Of a DNA stretch of 39,898 bases, positions 26,927 through 36,577 are shown piece after piece. The notes below the pieces were generated by a model that saw only the letters and a program-made list of their open reading frames with translations, made no database searches and had not been told where the DNA came from. The translations under genes and the position numbers were made by a program. Numbering within the stretch: position 1 is the first letter of the stretch; every line of letters begins with the position of its first letter. The DNA is from a bacterium (GTDB taxonomy: Bacteria > Actinomycetota > Coriobacteriia > Coriobacteriales > CADBOM01): NCBI GenBank assembly GCA_024698685.1, contig JAILQZ010000076.1, forward strand, positions 1 to 39,898, read 5' to 3'.

Positions 26927-28138
26927 ATGGCAAAGGCCAACGCAAAGAAACGCAAAGCTCTCAATATCGCCATGGTCGCGATCATCGCGGTCATCATCGC
27001 CGCGGCGGTTGCGATCGTCGGAAACATCCAAGGGTGGTTCGGCGGAAACCAGGAGAGCCCGATGCAGGCGGACAACAAGGTCGGCTATGCGAACATCGAG
27101 CGCGCCGGAGTCGCCTACACGCTTGACGACGAGACCGACCTACAGGACGGCGACTACATCGAGACGCTCGTCGGCTCCTCGGTCGACCTGAACTTCAAGG
27201 ATGTCGGCAAGGTTGCGATGAACGAGCGCACCGAGCTCACCGTCGCCATCGATGGCGAGACCCCCAGCAGCCTTGACGTCAAGACCGGCGACATCCTGGT
27301 CGCGCGCGACCAGGAGTACGTGATCACCGCCCGCAAGCATGTTGTGACGACGCCAGGCGCGGTATTCGAGCTCAGCGTCAACGAGGGCAGCGTCGAAGCC
27401 TACGTCTTCCTCGGCAAGGTAACCATCGATGGCACCGATGCGTCGGCAGGCGAGAGGCTGCTCGTTCTAGACGACTCCAAGACCGAGCTTGGCAAGGTGG
27501 AAGCCAATGCCCTCAGCGACTACATGATCAACACGCTGCTCGACCTCGATGGCTTCGATGGCATCGTGGTTGCCAGCGCCGACCTCAAGCAGGTTCTCAA
27601 CGACCGCGCCGAGGCCAAGCACAAGGCGCAGGAGGAGGCGGCCAATTCCGAGGTCATCTACGTTGACGGCGGCTCCGGCGGCAGCGGCGGCAGCGGAGGT
27701 TCCGGTGGAAGCTCTGGCGGCGGCAGCGGCAGCGATGAGAAGGTGCTGACCTGCACGGTCGAGATCCGGTGCGACACCATTCTCAACCACATGGACGACC
27801 TCACGCCCGGCAAGAACGCCTACGTCCCGAGCAACGGCATCATCTTGGCCACTTCGACCGTTGCGTTCGTCGATGGCGAGACCGCGTTCGACGTGCTGCA
27901 GCGCACCTGCAAGGCCGCGAACATCCAGCTCGAGTACTCTTGGTCGGCAACCTATTCGTCGCAGTACGTCGAGGGCATCAACAACCTTTACGAGTTCGAC
28001 TGCGGAGACCTTTCCGGCTGGATCTACAAGATCAACGGATGGATGCCCAACTACGGATCATCCGTCTACAAGATGAAGGATGGCGACGTTATGGTCTGGG
28101 CCTTCACTTGCGAGGGCCTGGGCGCAGACACCATGTGA
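26927..28138 (+). CDS. membrane-anchored FecR-like domain plus DUF4430 (transcobalamin C-terminal-like) protein with Gly/Ser linker
   Basis: N-terminal TM; FecR-like YTLDDETDLQDGDYIETLVGSSVDLNF...VVTTPGAVFELSVNEGSVEAYVFLGKVTI; GGSGGSGGSGGSGGSSGGGSGS linker; DUF4430-type VALFDVLQRTCKA-like region FDVLQRTCKAANIQLEYSW...YVEGINNLYEFDCGDLSGWIYKINGWMPNYGSSVYKMKDGDVMVWAF. Confidence 0.75.
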   Translation: MAKANAKKRKALNIAMVAIIAVIIAAAVAIVGNIQGWFGGNQESPMQADNKVGYANIERAGVAYTLDDETDLQDGDYIETLVGSSVDLNFKDVGKVAMNERTELTVAIDGETPSSLDVKTGDILVARDQEYVITARKHVVTTPGAVFELSVNEGSVEAYVFLGKVTIDGTDASAGERLLVLDDSKTELGKVEANALSDYMINTLLDLDGFDGIVVASADLKQVLNDRAEAKHKAQEEAANSEVIYVDGGSGGSGGSGGSGGSSGGGSGSDEKVLTCTVEIRCDTILNHMDDLTPGKNAYVPSNGIILATSTVAFVDGETAFDVLQRTCKAANIQLEYSWSATYSSQYVEGINNLYEFDCGDLSGWIYKINGWMPNYGSSVYKMKDGDVMVWAFTCEGLGADTM

Positions 28139-28150
28139 TCGGCGGGCATC

Positions 28151-28852
28151 GTGTCGAAGGGCAGGTTCTTCGGAGTCGGGGTGGGCCCAGGCGATCCCGA
28201 GCTCATCACCGTCAAAGCGCTTCGCATACTGGGGAAATGCCCTGTGGTTGCCGCTCCGCGCACGCGCAGCGGAGAGATGCTCGCGCTCGACATCGCGCGG
28301 GGGGCACTTGACCTGACGGATAAGGAGATTCTCCCGATAGAATTCACCATGGAGCGCGATGCGTCCAAGCGTGCTGAGAGTTATCGGATTGCCGCGGACG
28401 CTATCGCCAAGCAGCTCGATGCTGGCCGCGACGTGGCGATGGTCAACCTCGGCGACGTTTCGATATTCGCCACGGTCTGCTACCTGATCGCCGAGCTCGC
28501 CGAGCGCGGATACGCTTGCGAGATGGTTCCCGGGGTCACCAGCTTCTCCGCTATCGGCTCGCGCTTGGGCATCAGCCTCACCGAGATGAACGCCCCGCTT
28601 CATATCATCCCGGCATCTGCAAAGGGCCTCGACAAGGCGCTCGATCTTCCCGGCAGCCTGGTGCTGATGAAATCGGCCAGCCAACTCGATGAGGTGATGG
28701 CGGCACTAGAGGCTCGCGGCATGCTGCATCGCGCCAAGCTGGTATCGAACTGCGGGCTTCCCGACGAGCTCGTGATCGAGGATCTCTCGGAAGGCGCTGA
28801 GCTCGCCAAGAGCGCAGGATATTTCACCACAATCGTCATTACTGGAGAATAA
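28151..28852 (+). CDS. cbiL: precorrin-2/cobalt-factor-II C20-methyltransferase (GTG start)
   Basis: KGRFFGVGVGPGDPELITVKALRIL...MVNLGDVSIFATVCYLI...CEMVPGVTSFSAIGSRLGISL...LVLMKSASQLDEV fits the CbiL/CobI branch of tetrapyrrole methylases. Confidence 0.85.
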   Translation: MSKGRFFGVGVGPGDPELITVKALRILGKCPVVAAPRTRSGEMLALDIARGALDLTDKEILPIEFTMERDASKRAESYRIAADAIAKQLDAGRDVAMVNLGDVSIFATVCYLIAELAERGYACEMVPGVTSFSAIGSRLGISLTEMNAPLHIIPASAKGLDKALDLPGSLVLMKSASQLDEVMAALEARGMLHRAKLVSNCGLPDELVIEDLSEGAELAKSAGYFTTIVITGE

Positions 28853-28930
28853 AAGCCCAAACTCAAGCGCATCTTGCCCTCCTATGGGATATAGTTCAAT
28901 CTAAGGAAAACCGAACGAGGAAGGTTTGCC

Positions 28931-30070
28931 ATGTCATATCTGGGTGAGGATATCCCCAAGCTGGGCTTTGGAATGATGCGTCTGCCGCAACTCGAAGAGG
29001 GCGGCACCGACATAGAGCAGGTCAAGGAGATGGTGGACGTCTTCATGGCTGCCGGCCTTACGTACTTCGACACCGCGCGCGCCTACGAGGGCTCCGAGGA
29101 TGCTATCAGACAGGCCGTGGTCGAGCGCTACCCACGTGACAGCTTCCAGATCGCCACGAAGGCTGCGGCTTGGGCTGGCGCGAAGAGCATCGAGGACATA
29201 GAGGAGATGTTCGAGACCTCGCTCAAGACGCTCGGCGTGGATTACGTCGACTTCTATTTGCTGCACAACATCGGCAACGACCGCACGCAGTTCTTCGACA
29301 AGTACGATATGTGGGGCTTCGTCGAGAAGCAGAAGGAGCTTGGCAGGGTCAAACACATCGGCTTTTCGATGCACGACGTCTCCGACGTGCTGGAGAAGGC
29401 CCTGCAGGACCATCCCTCGATGGAATTCGTGCAGCTGCAAGTCAACTGGTCAGATTGGAATGCCGGCGGCGTCCAGGCGCGCGAGTGCATGGAGGTTGCG
29501 CAGAAGTACGGTGTTCCGGTCGTGATCATGGAGCCGGTGCGCGGAGGCACGCTTGCCGATCCGCCCCACGGCGTCGCCGAGATCTTCGCCAACGCTACCC
29601 CGAAGATGCCGCCAGCCGAGTGGGCGCTGCGCTTCTGCTGGAACCTCCCGAACGTCCTCACCGTGCTCAGCGGCATGTCCACTCTCGAGCAGGTGCAGCA
29701 AAACGTCGAGAGCTACAAGCGCTTCCAGCCGCTGACGGACGCCGAGATGGAGGTCTATGCGGCCGCGCAGGAGGCTATGGCTACGGCGGTTGCAGTGCCG
29801 TGCACGTCATGCAAGTACTGCATGAAGGTCTGCCCGATGGGGATCAACATCGCGGGAATCTTCGCGGCGGTCAACCGCAAGTCGCAGTTCTCGTTCAGAC
29901 AGGGCCAGTTCTGGTACGGCTTCATGACGCGCGAGGCCAAGGGATCCGATTGCATCAAATGCGGTCAGTGCGTCATGGCGTGCCCGCAGCACATCAACGT
30001 CGTCGAGGAGGTCGCCAAGGCCGTTGAGCTCTTCGAGGATCCGAGCCTGGAGCCAGTCGGTCCGAGTTGA
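28931..30070 (+). CDS. aldo/keto reductase with C-terminal 4Fe-4S ferredoxin-type motifs
   Basis: LGFGMMRLPQLEEGGTDIEQVKEMVDVFMAAGLTYFDTARAYEGSEDAIRQAV; Cys clusters CTSCKYCMKVCP and CIKCGQCVMACP. Confidence 0.9.
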   Translation: MSYLGEDIPKLGFGMMRLPQLEEGGTDIEQVKEMVDVFMAAGLTYFDTARAYEGSEDAIRQAVVERYPRDSFQIATKAAAWAGAKSIEDIEEMFETSLKTLGVDYVDFYLLHNIGNDRTQFFDKYDMWGFVEKQKELGRVKHIGFSMHDVSDVLEKALQDHPSMEFVQLQVNWSDWNAGGVQARECMEVAQKYGVPVVIMEPVRGGTLADPPHGVAEIFANATPKMPPAEWALRFCWNLPNVLTVLSGMSTLEQVQQNVESYKRFQPLTDAEMEVYAAAQEAMATAVAVPCTSCKYCMKVCPMGINIAGIFAAVNRKSQFSFRQGQFWYGFMTREAKGSDCIKCGQCVMACPQHINVVEEVAKAVELFEDPSLEPVGPS

Positions 30071-30111
30071 AGCAGATAGGCGCAAGGCCTTCAAAACCAG
30101 TCGGACAAACG

Positions 30112-30146
30112 AATTGCTCCACCGTCTTCGATGGAGCGATTCTCTT
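30112..30146. terminator. hairpin terminator between the convergent AKR and AICARFT genes
   Basis: AATTGCTCCA / TGGAGCGATT stem followed by CTCTT on the plus strand. Confidence 0.55.
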
Positions 30147-30171
30147 CTGTTGGGTTATGCAGCGATTGCCC

Positions 30172-31350
30172 TTAGTGGTGGAAAAGGCGCATTCCAGTGA
30201 AGCACATCGTGATGCCGTATTCGTTGGCGGTTTCTATGACGTTGTCGTCGCGGATCGAACCGCCAGGCTCGACGATGTATCTGACGCCGGATTTGCGCGC
30301 GCGCTCGACGTTGTCGCCGAAGGGGAAGAACGCATCGCTTCCGCAGGTCACGCCGCTCATCTGCGATAGCCACTCGCGCTGCTCTGCTTGGGTGAGCTCG
30401 TCGGGCCTCACCTTGAAGATCTCCTGCCACTTGCCATCGGCAAGCACGTCGTCGAATTCGTTGGAGAGATAGACATCGATCGCATTGTCGCGCGCCGGTC
30501 GCTTGATGTCGTCTATGAACTGCAGCCCGAGGACCTTGGGATGCTGGCGCAGATACCAATTGTCCGCCTTGTTGCCAGCCAGGCGAGTGCAATGGATGCG
30601 GCTCTGCTGACCTGCACCGATGCCGATTGCCTGGCCATCTTTTACGTAGCAGACCGAATTCGATTGAGTGTACTTGAGCGTTATGAGCGCGATGGCCATA
30701 TCGATCTTGGCGTTCTCGGGCAGCTCCTTGCTCTCGCTGACGATGTTGGTGAACATCTCGGTGTCGATGGCATAGTCGTTTCGACCCTGCTCGAAGGTGA
30801 TGCCAAAGACGTCCTTGTTCTCCACGGGAGCAGGCACGTAGCTCGGGTCTATGCGCACGACGTTGTATCTGCCGCCCTTCTTCGTCTTTAGGATCTCGAG
30901 CGCCTCGTCGGTATAGCCGGGCGCGATTATTCCGTCGGAGACCTCCTGCTTGAGATACGTCGCCGTAGCTGCGTCGCAGATATCGCTGAGAGCCGCCCAG
31001 TCGCCGTATGAGCACAGTCTGTCGGCTCCGCGGGCTTTGATGTAGGCGCAGGCGATAGGCGAGAGCTCAGCGCCTTCATCTACGAAGTAGATCTTGCGCT
31101 CGACCTCGGAAAGCGGTGTGCCTACAGCGGCGCCGGCGGGGGAGACGTGCTTGAACGAAGCAGCCGCGGGCAAGCCCGTAGCGGCCTTGAGCTCCTTGAC
31201 GAGCTGGTAGGAGTTGAAAGCGTCGAGGAAGTTGATGTATCCGGGCTTGCCGTTGAGAACCTCGATAGGCAGGTCGGAGCCATCTTTCATGAAGATCCGC
31301 GCAGGTTTCTGATTGGGGTTGCAGCCGTACTTGAGCTCGCATTCGTTCAT
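30172..31350 (-). CDS. standalone AICAR formyltransferase (PurH AICARFT domain without IMP cyclohydrolase domain)
   Basis: MNECELKYGCNPNQKPARI...AAASFKHVSPAGAAVG...LCSYGDWAALSD...VSDGIIAPGYTDEALEIL...YTQSNSVCYVKDGQAIGIGAGQQSRIHCTRLAG...SDAFFPFGDNVERARKSGVRYIVEPGGSIRDDNVI. RBS ggaggaagca before the ATG at 31350. Confidence 0.9.
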   Translation of the reverse strand: MNECELKYGCNPNQKPARIFMKDGSDLPIEVLNGKPGYINFLDAFNSYQLVKELKAATGLPAAASFKHVSPAGAAVGTPLSEVERKIYFVDEGAELSPIACAYIKARGADRLCSYGDWAALSDICDAATATYLKQEVSDGIIAPGYTDEALEILKTKKGGRYNVVRIDPSYVPAPVENKDVFGITFEQGRNDYAIDTEMFTNIVSESKELPENAKIDMAIALITLKYTQSNSVCYVKDGQAIGIGAGQQSRIHCTRLAGNKADNWYLRQHPKVLGLQFIDDIKRPARDNAIDVYLSNEFDDVLADGKWQEIFKVRPDELTQAEQREWLSQMSGVTCGSDAFFPFGDNVERARKSGVRYIVEPGGSIRDDNVIETANEYGITMCFTGMRLFHH

Positions 31351-31525
31351 TGCTTCCTCCAATGCTCAGGGAGAGTTGATGCACGTACAAAGATAGATTA
31401 ACATCGCACGCGGCGCAAAGCGCGATCGCTTCGCTTGCAGGTTGGACGTTCGTGAGGAATCGATGCGCGCACCAAGTGTGCGATAATGGATGATGGCATG
31501 TTGCATCGGCCGAGACGGGCAGAGC

Positions 31526-33379
31526 ATGGGACGCATTTCAGAAGAGGACATCACGAGGGTACGGGAGGCCACCGACATCGTCGAGCTGGTCTCGGAATAC
31601 GTCTCTCTCAGGAGGCGCGGAAGCGATTTCTGGGGTTGCTGCCCGTTTCACAACGAGAAGACCCCTTCGTTCAAGGTCAACGCGCAGACCCAGCTCTGGC
31701 ATTGCTTCGGCCAGTGCAGCGAAGGCGGCGACGTCTTCAAGTTCATCATGCGCAAGGAGCATTTCGACTTCCCGGATGCGGTGCGGTTCCTCGCGAACAA
31801 GGCTCACATCGAGATCGTCGAGGAGGAGGGCGGAATGCCCTCGGGATATCGAGCGAGGCTGCTTTCCGCATGTGACAAGGCAGCCGAGTTCTACCACACG
31901 CAGTTGATGCGCGGCCGCGGAGAGGGAAACGACGATGCGCGCCGCTACCTGAGCAAACGCGGCCTCGGCGGCCAGATTCCCAAGACCTGGAACCTCGGCT
32001 ATGCGCCTGGCAAGAACTCTCTTACGGCATTCCTGACGCAAAGCGGATTCAGCGCGCAGGAGATGATCGATGCCAACCTGGCCATGCGCGCAGACAGCGG
32101 CAGCCTGCGCGACAGGTTCTACAACCGCGTGATGTTCCCGATCAGGGATCTGCAGGGGCGCACGATAGCCTTCGGCGGCAGGGTGATCGGCAGGGGAGAG
32201 CCCAAGTACATCAACACCTCGAACTGCCCGCTGTTCTCCAAGCGCGAGAACCTCTACGGCATCGATGCTGCTAAGTCATCGATCGTCAGTCGCGGAACGG
32301 CGATCGTGGTCGAGGGCTATACCGACGTCATCGCGATGCACGAGGCGGGCTTCACCAACACCATCGCAACTCTCGGTACCGCGCTCACGCCTCAGCATAT
32401 CAAGGTCCTCAACCGCTTCGCCAACAAGGTGATCTATCTCTTCGACGGCGATGCGGCTGGCCAGAAGGCTGCCGAGCGCGCCGGAGACCTCATAACCCCC
32501 GAGATCACCCCAGAGTCCGGTGCGAGGCAAGTTGCGCTCTTCGTCGCTGTCATCCCAGGGGACATGGACCCGGCCGAGTACATAGCTGAGCATGGCGAGG
32601 AGGGGATGCAAGGCGTCCTCGATAGCGCCACTGCGCTGCTCAGGTTCGTCATCGACAAGAAGCTCGCCGAGCACGATCTCTCCACCCCTGAGCTGCGGTC
32701 GCAGGCTCTTCCGAAGATATTGGCGGTCCTCGCGCCCATCAAGGACTCGATACTGGCCGATGAGTATCTCAACTACCTGGCCGATGTGTTCAAACTCGAC
32801 TTCCAACGCATGCGCAAGACGCTCGACTCGCTCAAGGCTGATCGCCCAGTGCGCAATTACGACGATGATAATCCTGCCTATGGTCAGTGGTCCCAGACTG
32901 AACCTGCGTCCGCGCCCGAGCCCGCGGCTCCGCGCTTCACGGTGCCTGCAGATGGAGTGGGGAAGTGGGAGGTCCAGCTTGCGTGCCTCTACGTCTTCTG
33001 TCCGGCTGTACGCGCCACCATTGCGCAGGGAATCGAGGAGATGGGATGGTCGAGCGAACTCTTCTCGGCTATCGTGGGAGTTGCCGATTCCTGCGGGATC
33101 GCTGCAGAGCCTACCAAGATCATCTCGAAGTGTCTGGCTGACTATCCCGAGGCCGAGGCCATCTTCAGCGACTATGTGCCGGGGTCCTACGATGACGAGG
33201 AGGCCCAACAGCTTGCCGAGCTCATGCTCAAGGAGCGCAAGTGCGCATCGCTGTCAGATCGCATAGCCTCGATCAACAGCAAGCTCAAGTACTCGCAGGG
33301 GCTAAGCGAGCAGGAGAGCGATACGCTATTCGCCGAGGTCGCACGCTTGCAAAAGGAGCTCTCGGAGCTGCGCAAGTAG
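31526..33379 (+). CDS. dnaG: DNA primase DnaG
   Basis: MGRISEEDITRVREATDIVELVSEYVSLRRRGSDFWGCCPFHNEKTPSFKVNAQTQLWHCFGQCSEGGDVFKFIM zinc-binding domain; TOPRIM region VVEGYTDVIAMHEAGFTNTIATLGTALT...YLFDGDAAGQKAAER. Confidence 0.95.
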   Translation: MGRISEEDITRVREATDIVELVSEYVSLRRRGSDFWGCCPFHNEKTPSFKVNAQTQLWHCFGQCSEGGDVFKFIMRKEHFDFPDAVRFLANKAHIEIVEEEGGMPSGYRARLLSACDKAAEFYHTQLMRGRGEGNDDARRYLSKRGLGGQIPKTWNLGYAPGKNSLTAFLTQSGFSAQEMIDANLAMRADSGSLRDRFYNRVMFPIRDLQGRTIAFGGRVIGRGEPKYINTSNCPLFSKRENLYGIDAAKSSIVSRGTAIVVEGYTDVIAMHEAGFTNTIATLGTALTPQHIKVLNRFANKVIYLFDGDAAGQKAAERAGDLITPEITPESGARQVALFVAVIPGDMDPAEYIAEHGEEGMQGVLDSATALLRFVIDKKLAEHDLSTPELRSQALPKILAVLAPIKDSILADEYLNYLADVFKLDFQRMRKTLDSLKADRPVRNYDDDNPAYGQWSQTEPASAPEPAAPRFTVPADGVGKWEVQLACLYVFCPAVRATIAQGIEEMGWSSELFSAIVGVADSCGIAAEPTKIISKCLADYPEAEAIFSDYVPGSYDDEEAQQLAELMLKERKCASLSDRIASINSKLKYSQGLSEQESDTLFAEVARLQKELSELRK

Positions 33380-33555
33380 GCTGTTCGCGCGTTCGAGCCA
33401 ACCTGTCAATCATCAACATCTTGGGCTTGCGCGCCGATCCGTGGCACAACGCTGGTTTTAAGCAGCATTTCAAGGAAATCGTTGCAATTCTTGTGATAAT
33501 GCATTAATAATATAGGTTCGAGTAAAATGCATTCCTTTTAAACGAGAGGAACAAC

Positions 33556-34923
33556 GTGGCTGAAAACGAAGCGATCATTCTTCCCCCTGAAATCGAAATG
33601 TATGAGAGAGAGCTGATGATCTCCAAGCAAGCTGGACTCGACCGCGGCTATCTCACATACGACGAGCTCAAAGGGATATTCAGTTCTGCAGAGCTTGAAG
33701 AAGCGCAAATCAAATCGATTGTCGATTTCCTCGCTACGCAGGGAGTCAGGGTTTCCGACGAGGACCCAGACGATCAGGATCCTGACGATGCCGAGGGCCC
33801 GGAGGTCAATCTCGAAGAGCTGCTCATCGAGGACGATGCAGACGACGTTGTTACCGAGTCCGTCGAGGATGTCGTCGACAACATTCCCGAGTCCGAGCTC
33901 AAGGTTGCTGCCGATGTCGATACGATCCTCCCGAAGATCACCGCTGCCAAGTCCAAGCGCGGCGCGCGCCGCATGGCCAACGACCCGAACATCGCGATGC
34001 TCACTGGAGATCCGGTCCGCATGTACCTCAAGGAGATCGGCCGCGTTCCGCTGCTCTCCGCCGCGGAGGAGATCGATCTCGCCATGAAGATCGAGAAGGG
34101 CCTCGAGGCAACCAAGGCCATCGAGGATGCCATCGACGAGGGCATCGAGCTGCCTGCGCGCGAGCGCAACCACCTTGCCAAGGTCGAGCAGGTGGGCCTC
34201 AACGCCAAGCAGGACCTCATAGAGGCCAACCTCAGGCTCGTCGTCTCCATCGCCAAGCGCTACGTTGGTCGCGGCATGCTCTTCCTCGACCTTATCCAGG
34301 AGGGAAATCTCGGCCTTATCCGCGCAGTCGAGAAGTTCGACTACACCAAGGGCTTCAAGTTCTCCACTTACGCAACGTGGTGGATCCGCCAGGCCATCAC
34401 GCGCGCTATCGCCGACCAAGCCCGCACCATCCGCATCCCGGTGCATATGGTAGAGACCATCAACAAACTCGTTCGCGTCCAACGTACCCTTCTGCAGGAG
34501 CTCGGCCGCGAGCCAACTCCCGAGGAGATCGGCGAGCAGATGGACATGACGCCCGAGCGCATTCGAGAGATCCAGAAGATCAGCCAGGAGCCGGTCAGCC
34601 TCGAGACGCCGATCGGTGAGGAGGAGGATTCCCAGCTTGGCGACTTCATCGAGGATCAGGCCGCTGTGGCTCCTCCGGATGCCGCGAGCTTCTCGATGCT
34701 GCAGGAGCAGCTGCGCAGCGTTCTCGACGGCCTGGCCGACCGCGAGCGCAAGGTCATCGAGCTGAGGTTCGGCCTGCTCGACGGCCATGCTAGGACGCTC
34801 GAGGAGGTCGGCAAGGAGTTCGGCGTCACCCGCGAGAGGATCCGCCAGATCGAGTCGAAGACCCTCGCCAAGCTGCGCCATCCCTCCAGGTCCTCCAAGC
34901 TCAGGGACTATCTCGAGGACTAG
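33556..34923 (+). CDS. rpoD: primary sigma factor RpoD/SigA (GTG start)
   Basis: [86 protein letters not shown]... and region 4 [42 protein letters not shown]. Confidence 0.97.
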   Translation: MAENEAIILPPEIEMYERELMISKQAGLDRGYLTYDELKGIFSSAELEEAQIKSIVDFLATQGVRVSDEDPDDQDPDDAEGPEVNLEELLIEDDADDVVTESVEDVVDNIPESELKVAADVDTILPKITAAKSKRGARRMANDPNIAMLTGDPVRMYLKEIGRVPLLSAAEEIDLAMKIEKGLEATKAIEDAIDEGIELPARERNHLAKVEQVGLNAKQDLIEANLRLVVSIAKRYVGRGMLFLDLIQEGNLGLIRAVEKFDYTKGFKFSTYATWWIRQAITRAIADQARTIRIPVHMVETINKLVRVQRTLLQELGREPTPEEIGEQMDMTPERIREIQKISQEPVSLETPIGEEEDSQLGDFIEDQAAVAPPDAASFSMLQEQLRSVLDGLADRERKVIELRFGLLDGHARTLEEVGKEFGVTRERIRQIESKTLAKLRHPSRSSKLRDYLED

Positions 34924-34951
34924 CCCCAGGTGCACATGTCCATCCAGAACG

Positions 34952-34979
34952 GCGAGCAGGCACTGCGCCTGCTCGCTTT
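34952..34979 (+). terminator. putative rpoD terminator
   Basis: GCGAGCAGGC-ACTGC-GCCTGCTCGC followed by TTTC. Confidence 0.65.
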
Positions 34980-35002
34980 CGTCTTGCAGTGAAAACTCGC
35001 TC

Positions 35003-35034
35003 GGAAAATTAAAAGAGCCCCGCGTGGGGCTCTT
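35003..35034 (-). terminator. rho-independent terminator of the tRNA-Arg transcript
   Basis: Reverse strand AAGAGCCCC-ACGC-GGGGCTCTT followed by TTAATTTT. Confidence 0.8.
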
Positions 35035-35042
35035 GGAGATTC

Positions 35043-35119
35043 TGGCGCGCCGTGAGGGACTCGAACCCCCGGCGTTCTGATTCGTAGTCAGACCCTCTAT
35101 CCATCTGAGGTAACGGCGC
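35043..35119 (-). tRNA. tRNA-Arg (anticodon ACG), CCA encoded
   Basis: Reverse strand GCGCCGTTACCTCAGATGGATAGAGGGTCTGACTACGAATCAGAACGCCGGGGGTTCGAGTCCCTCACGGCGCGCCA; acceptor stem GCGCCGT/ACGGCGC; anticodon loop CTACGAA; TTCGAGT T-loop. Confidence 0.95.
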
Positions 35120-35200
35120 AATCGAACAGCTTGTTAATTCTTGCAAAGGCGCAAATGAATGTCAATCGGCAATGTTTGAATGGCGTTGCCGAGCGGCTAT

Positions 35201-35728
35201 TCAGCATAGGATTGCGCGGTAAATCGGCTCGTAGACCAGCCGATCGTCGACTCGATGGGAGTGGAAGAGCGTGACCGTGTCGATGATGCCGTCTTCCTTG
35301 TGCGGCGCCATGAGCGTGGCTTCGATGAGGTTGGCCTTGCGCATCAACGTGATGTGGGCGCGGAAGGGCTTGGGATCGAATGTGAAGCCCTCGCCCTCTA
35401 GCGCGCGGCGCATGTCGCTGGCTAGCTCTGCGAGCGCTCGGGTATTGCCGGCAAGGCCCTGCCAGAGTATTGCGTTGCCCTTCTTGCCGAAGCTGCCGAG
35501 TTCGTCGAGAGCGGCTTCGATGGGGGAGTGAAGCGCCACAACGCGCTCGATGATGCCCTCGATCGTTGGGATCCTAGCGGCTTCCACCTCGCCGAGGAAT
35601 GCCAGCGTGATGTGGAACATGTCGGGGCGCACGTAGCGACCCTGAACGCATGCGCGCAGGTCAGCCGATGTCTCGGCAAGTGCATCGAGCATGTTGTCCG
35701 GCAGCTCCGCAGCGATGAATAGCCTCAT
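35201..35728 (-). CDS. thpR: RNA 2',3'-cyclic phosphodiesterase (2'-5' RNA ligase family)
   Basis: MRLFIAAELPDNMLDALAE with two HxTL-type motifs, FHITLAFLGEV and AHITLMRK. Confidence 0.88.
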   Translation of the reverse strand: MRLFIAAELPDNMLDALAETSADLRACVQGRYVRPDMFHITLAFLGEVEAARIPTIEGIIERVVALHSPIEAALDELGSFGKKGNAILWQGLAGNTRALAELASDMRRALEGEGFTFDPKPFRAHITLMRKANLIEATLMAPHKEDGIIDTVTLFHSHRVDDRLVYEPIYRAILC

Positions 35729-35814
35729 GGCTGTCCTCCTGTCTTCCAGCTTGAGCATAGCATACCGCCGTTTATGCATTCTTTAGACATTCTATACATT
35801 TGTTATCCATATCA

Positions 35815-35855
35815 AACTTATTAGTGCTACCATAAGTTAAAAAGAGGTAACTTAT
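35815..35855. promoter_or_regulatory. cluster of AACTTAT half-sites upstream of the ABC transporter operon
   Basis: AACTTAT (35815-35821) N10 ATAAGTT (35832-35838), then TAACTTAT (35848-35855) overlapping the RBS/alternative start. Confidence 0.4.
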
Positions 35856-35868
35856 GAGGTGGTACTCG

Positions 35869-36576
35869 ATGTCGGAAGCGTTTCTGAGGGTTGAGGGGCT
35901 GTGCAAGCACTATGGCGAGGGCGAGGCGAAGGTCGAGGTTCTGCGCGATATCACCGTCGGTGTCGAGCGGGGAGAGATCTGCGTACTGCTCGGTCCATCC
36001 GGTTCCGGCAAATCGACGTTCCTGAACCTCGTAGGAGGTCTCGAACCTTCAGATAGCGGCCGCATCTTTCTCGGCGACACGGAGCTCACCGCGCTCTCTG
36101 GCAAGGGACTTGTGGAGTATCGCCGTCGCGAGCTGGGTTTCGTGTTCCAGTTTTACAACCTCGTCAGCGACCTCACCATCCGTGAGAATATCGAGGTCTG
36201 CGAGTATCTGTCGCAAGACCCGCTTCCGCTCAATGAGCTGCTCGAATCTCTTGGACTTTGGGAACATCGCCTGAAGTTTCCCAACCAGGTGTCCGGTGGC
36301 CAGCAGCAGCGCTGTGCGATCGGCCGAGCGCTGGTGAAGAATCCCAGCCTACTTCTGTGCGACGAGCCCACTGGCGCGCTCGACTACAACACATCCAAGG
36401 AGATCCTCCAGCTCATGGAGGATGTGAACCGCGAGTACGGCTGCACTATCATCATCGTTACGCATAACGAGGCGATCAAGCACATGGCCCATCGCATATT
36501 GCGCCTGCGCGACGGGCGCCTGGTCGAGAACACGATAAACACCGATGTTTGGCCCGCCTCGAAGCTGGAGTGGTAG
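35869..36576 (+). CDS. ABC transporter ATP-binding protein (LolD/MacB type)
   Basis: [60 protein letters not shown]. Start at 35869 or 35854 (MRWYS extension). Confidence 0.92.
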   Translation: MSEAFLRVEGLCKHYGEGEAKVEVLRDITVGVERGEICVLLGPSGSGKSTFLNLVGGLEPSDSGRIFLGDTELTALSGKGLVEYRRRELGFVFQFYNLVSDLTIRENIEVCEYLSQDPLPLNELLESLGLWEHRLKFPNQVSGGQQQRCAIGRALVKNPSLLLCDEPTGALDYNTSKEILQLMEDVNREYGCTIIIVTHNEAIKHMAHRILRLRDGRLVENTINTDVWPASKLEW

Positions 36577-36577
36577 G

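Noticed and set aside
33538-35121. 527-aa minus-strand ORF opposite rpoD, extending into the tRNA
   Set aside because: Antisense of rpoD and overlaps the tRNA and its terminator.
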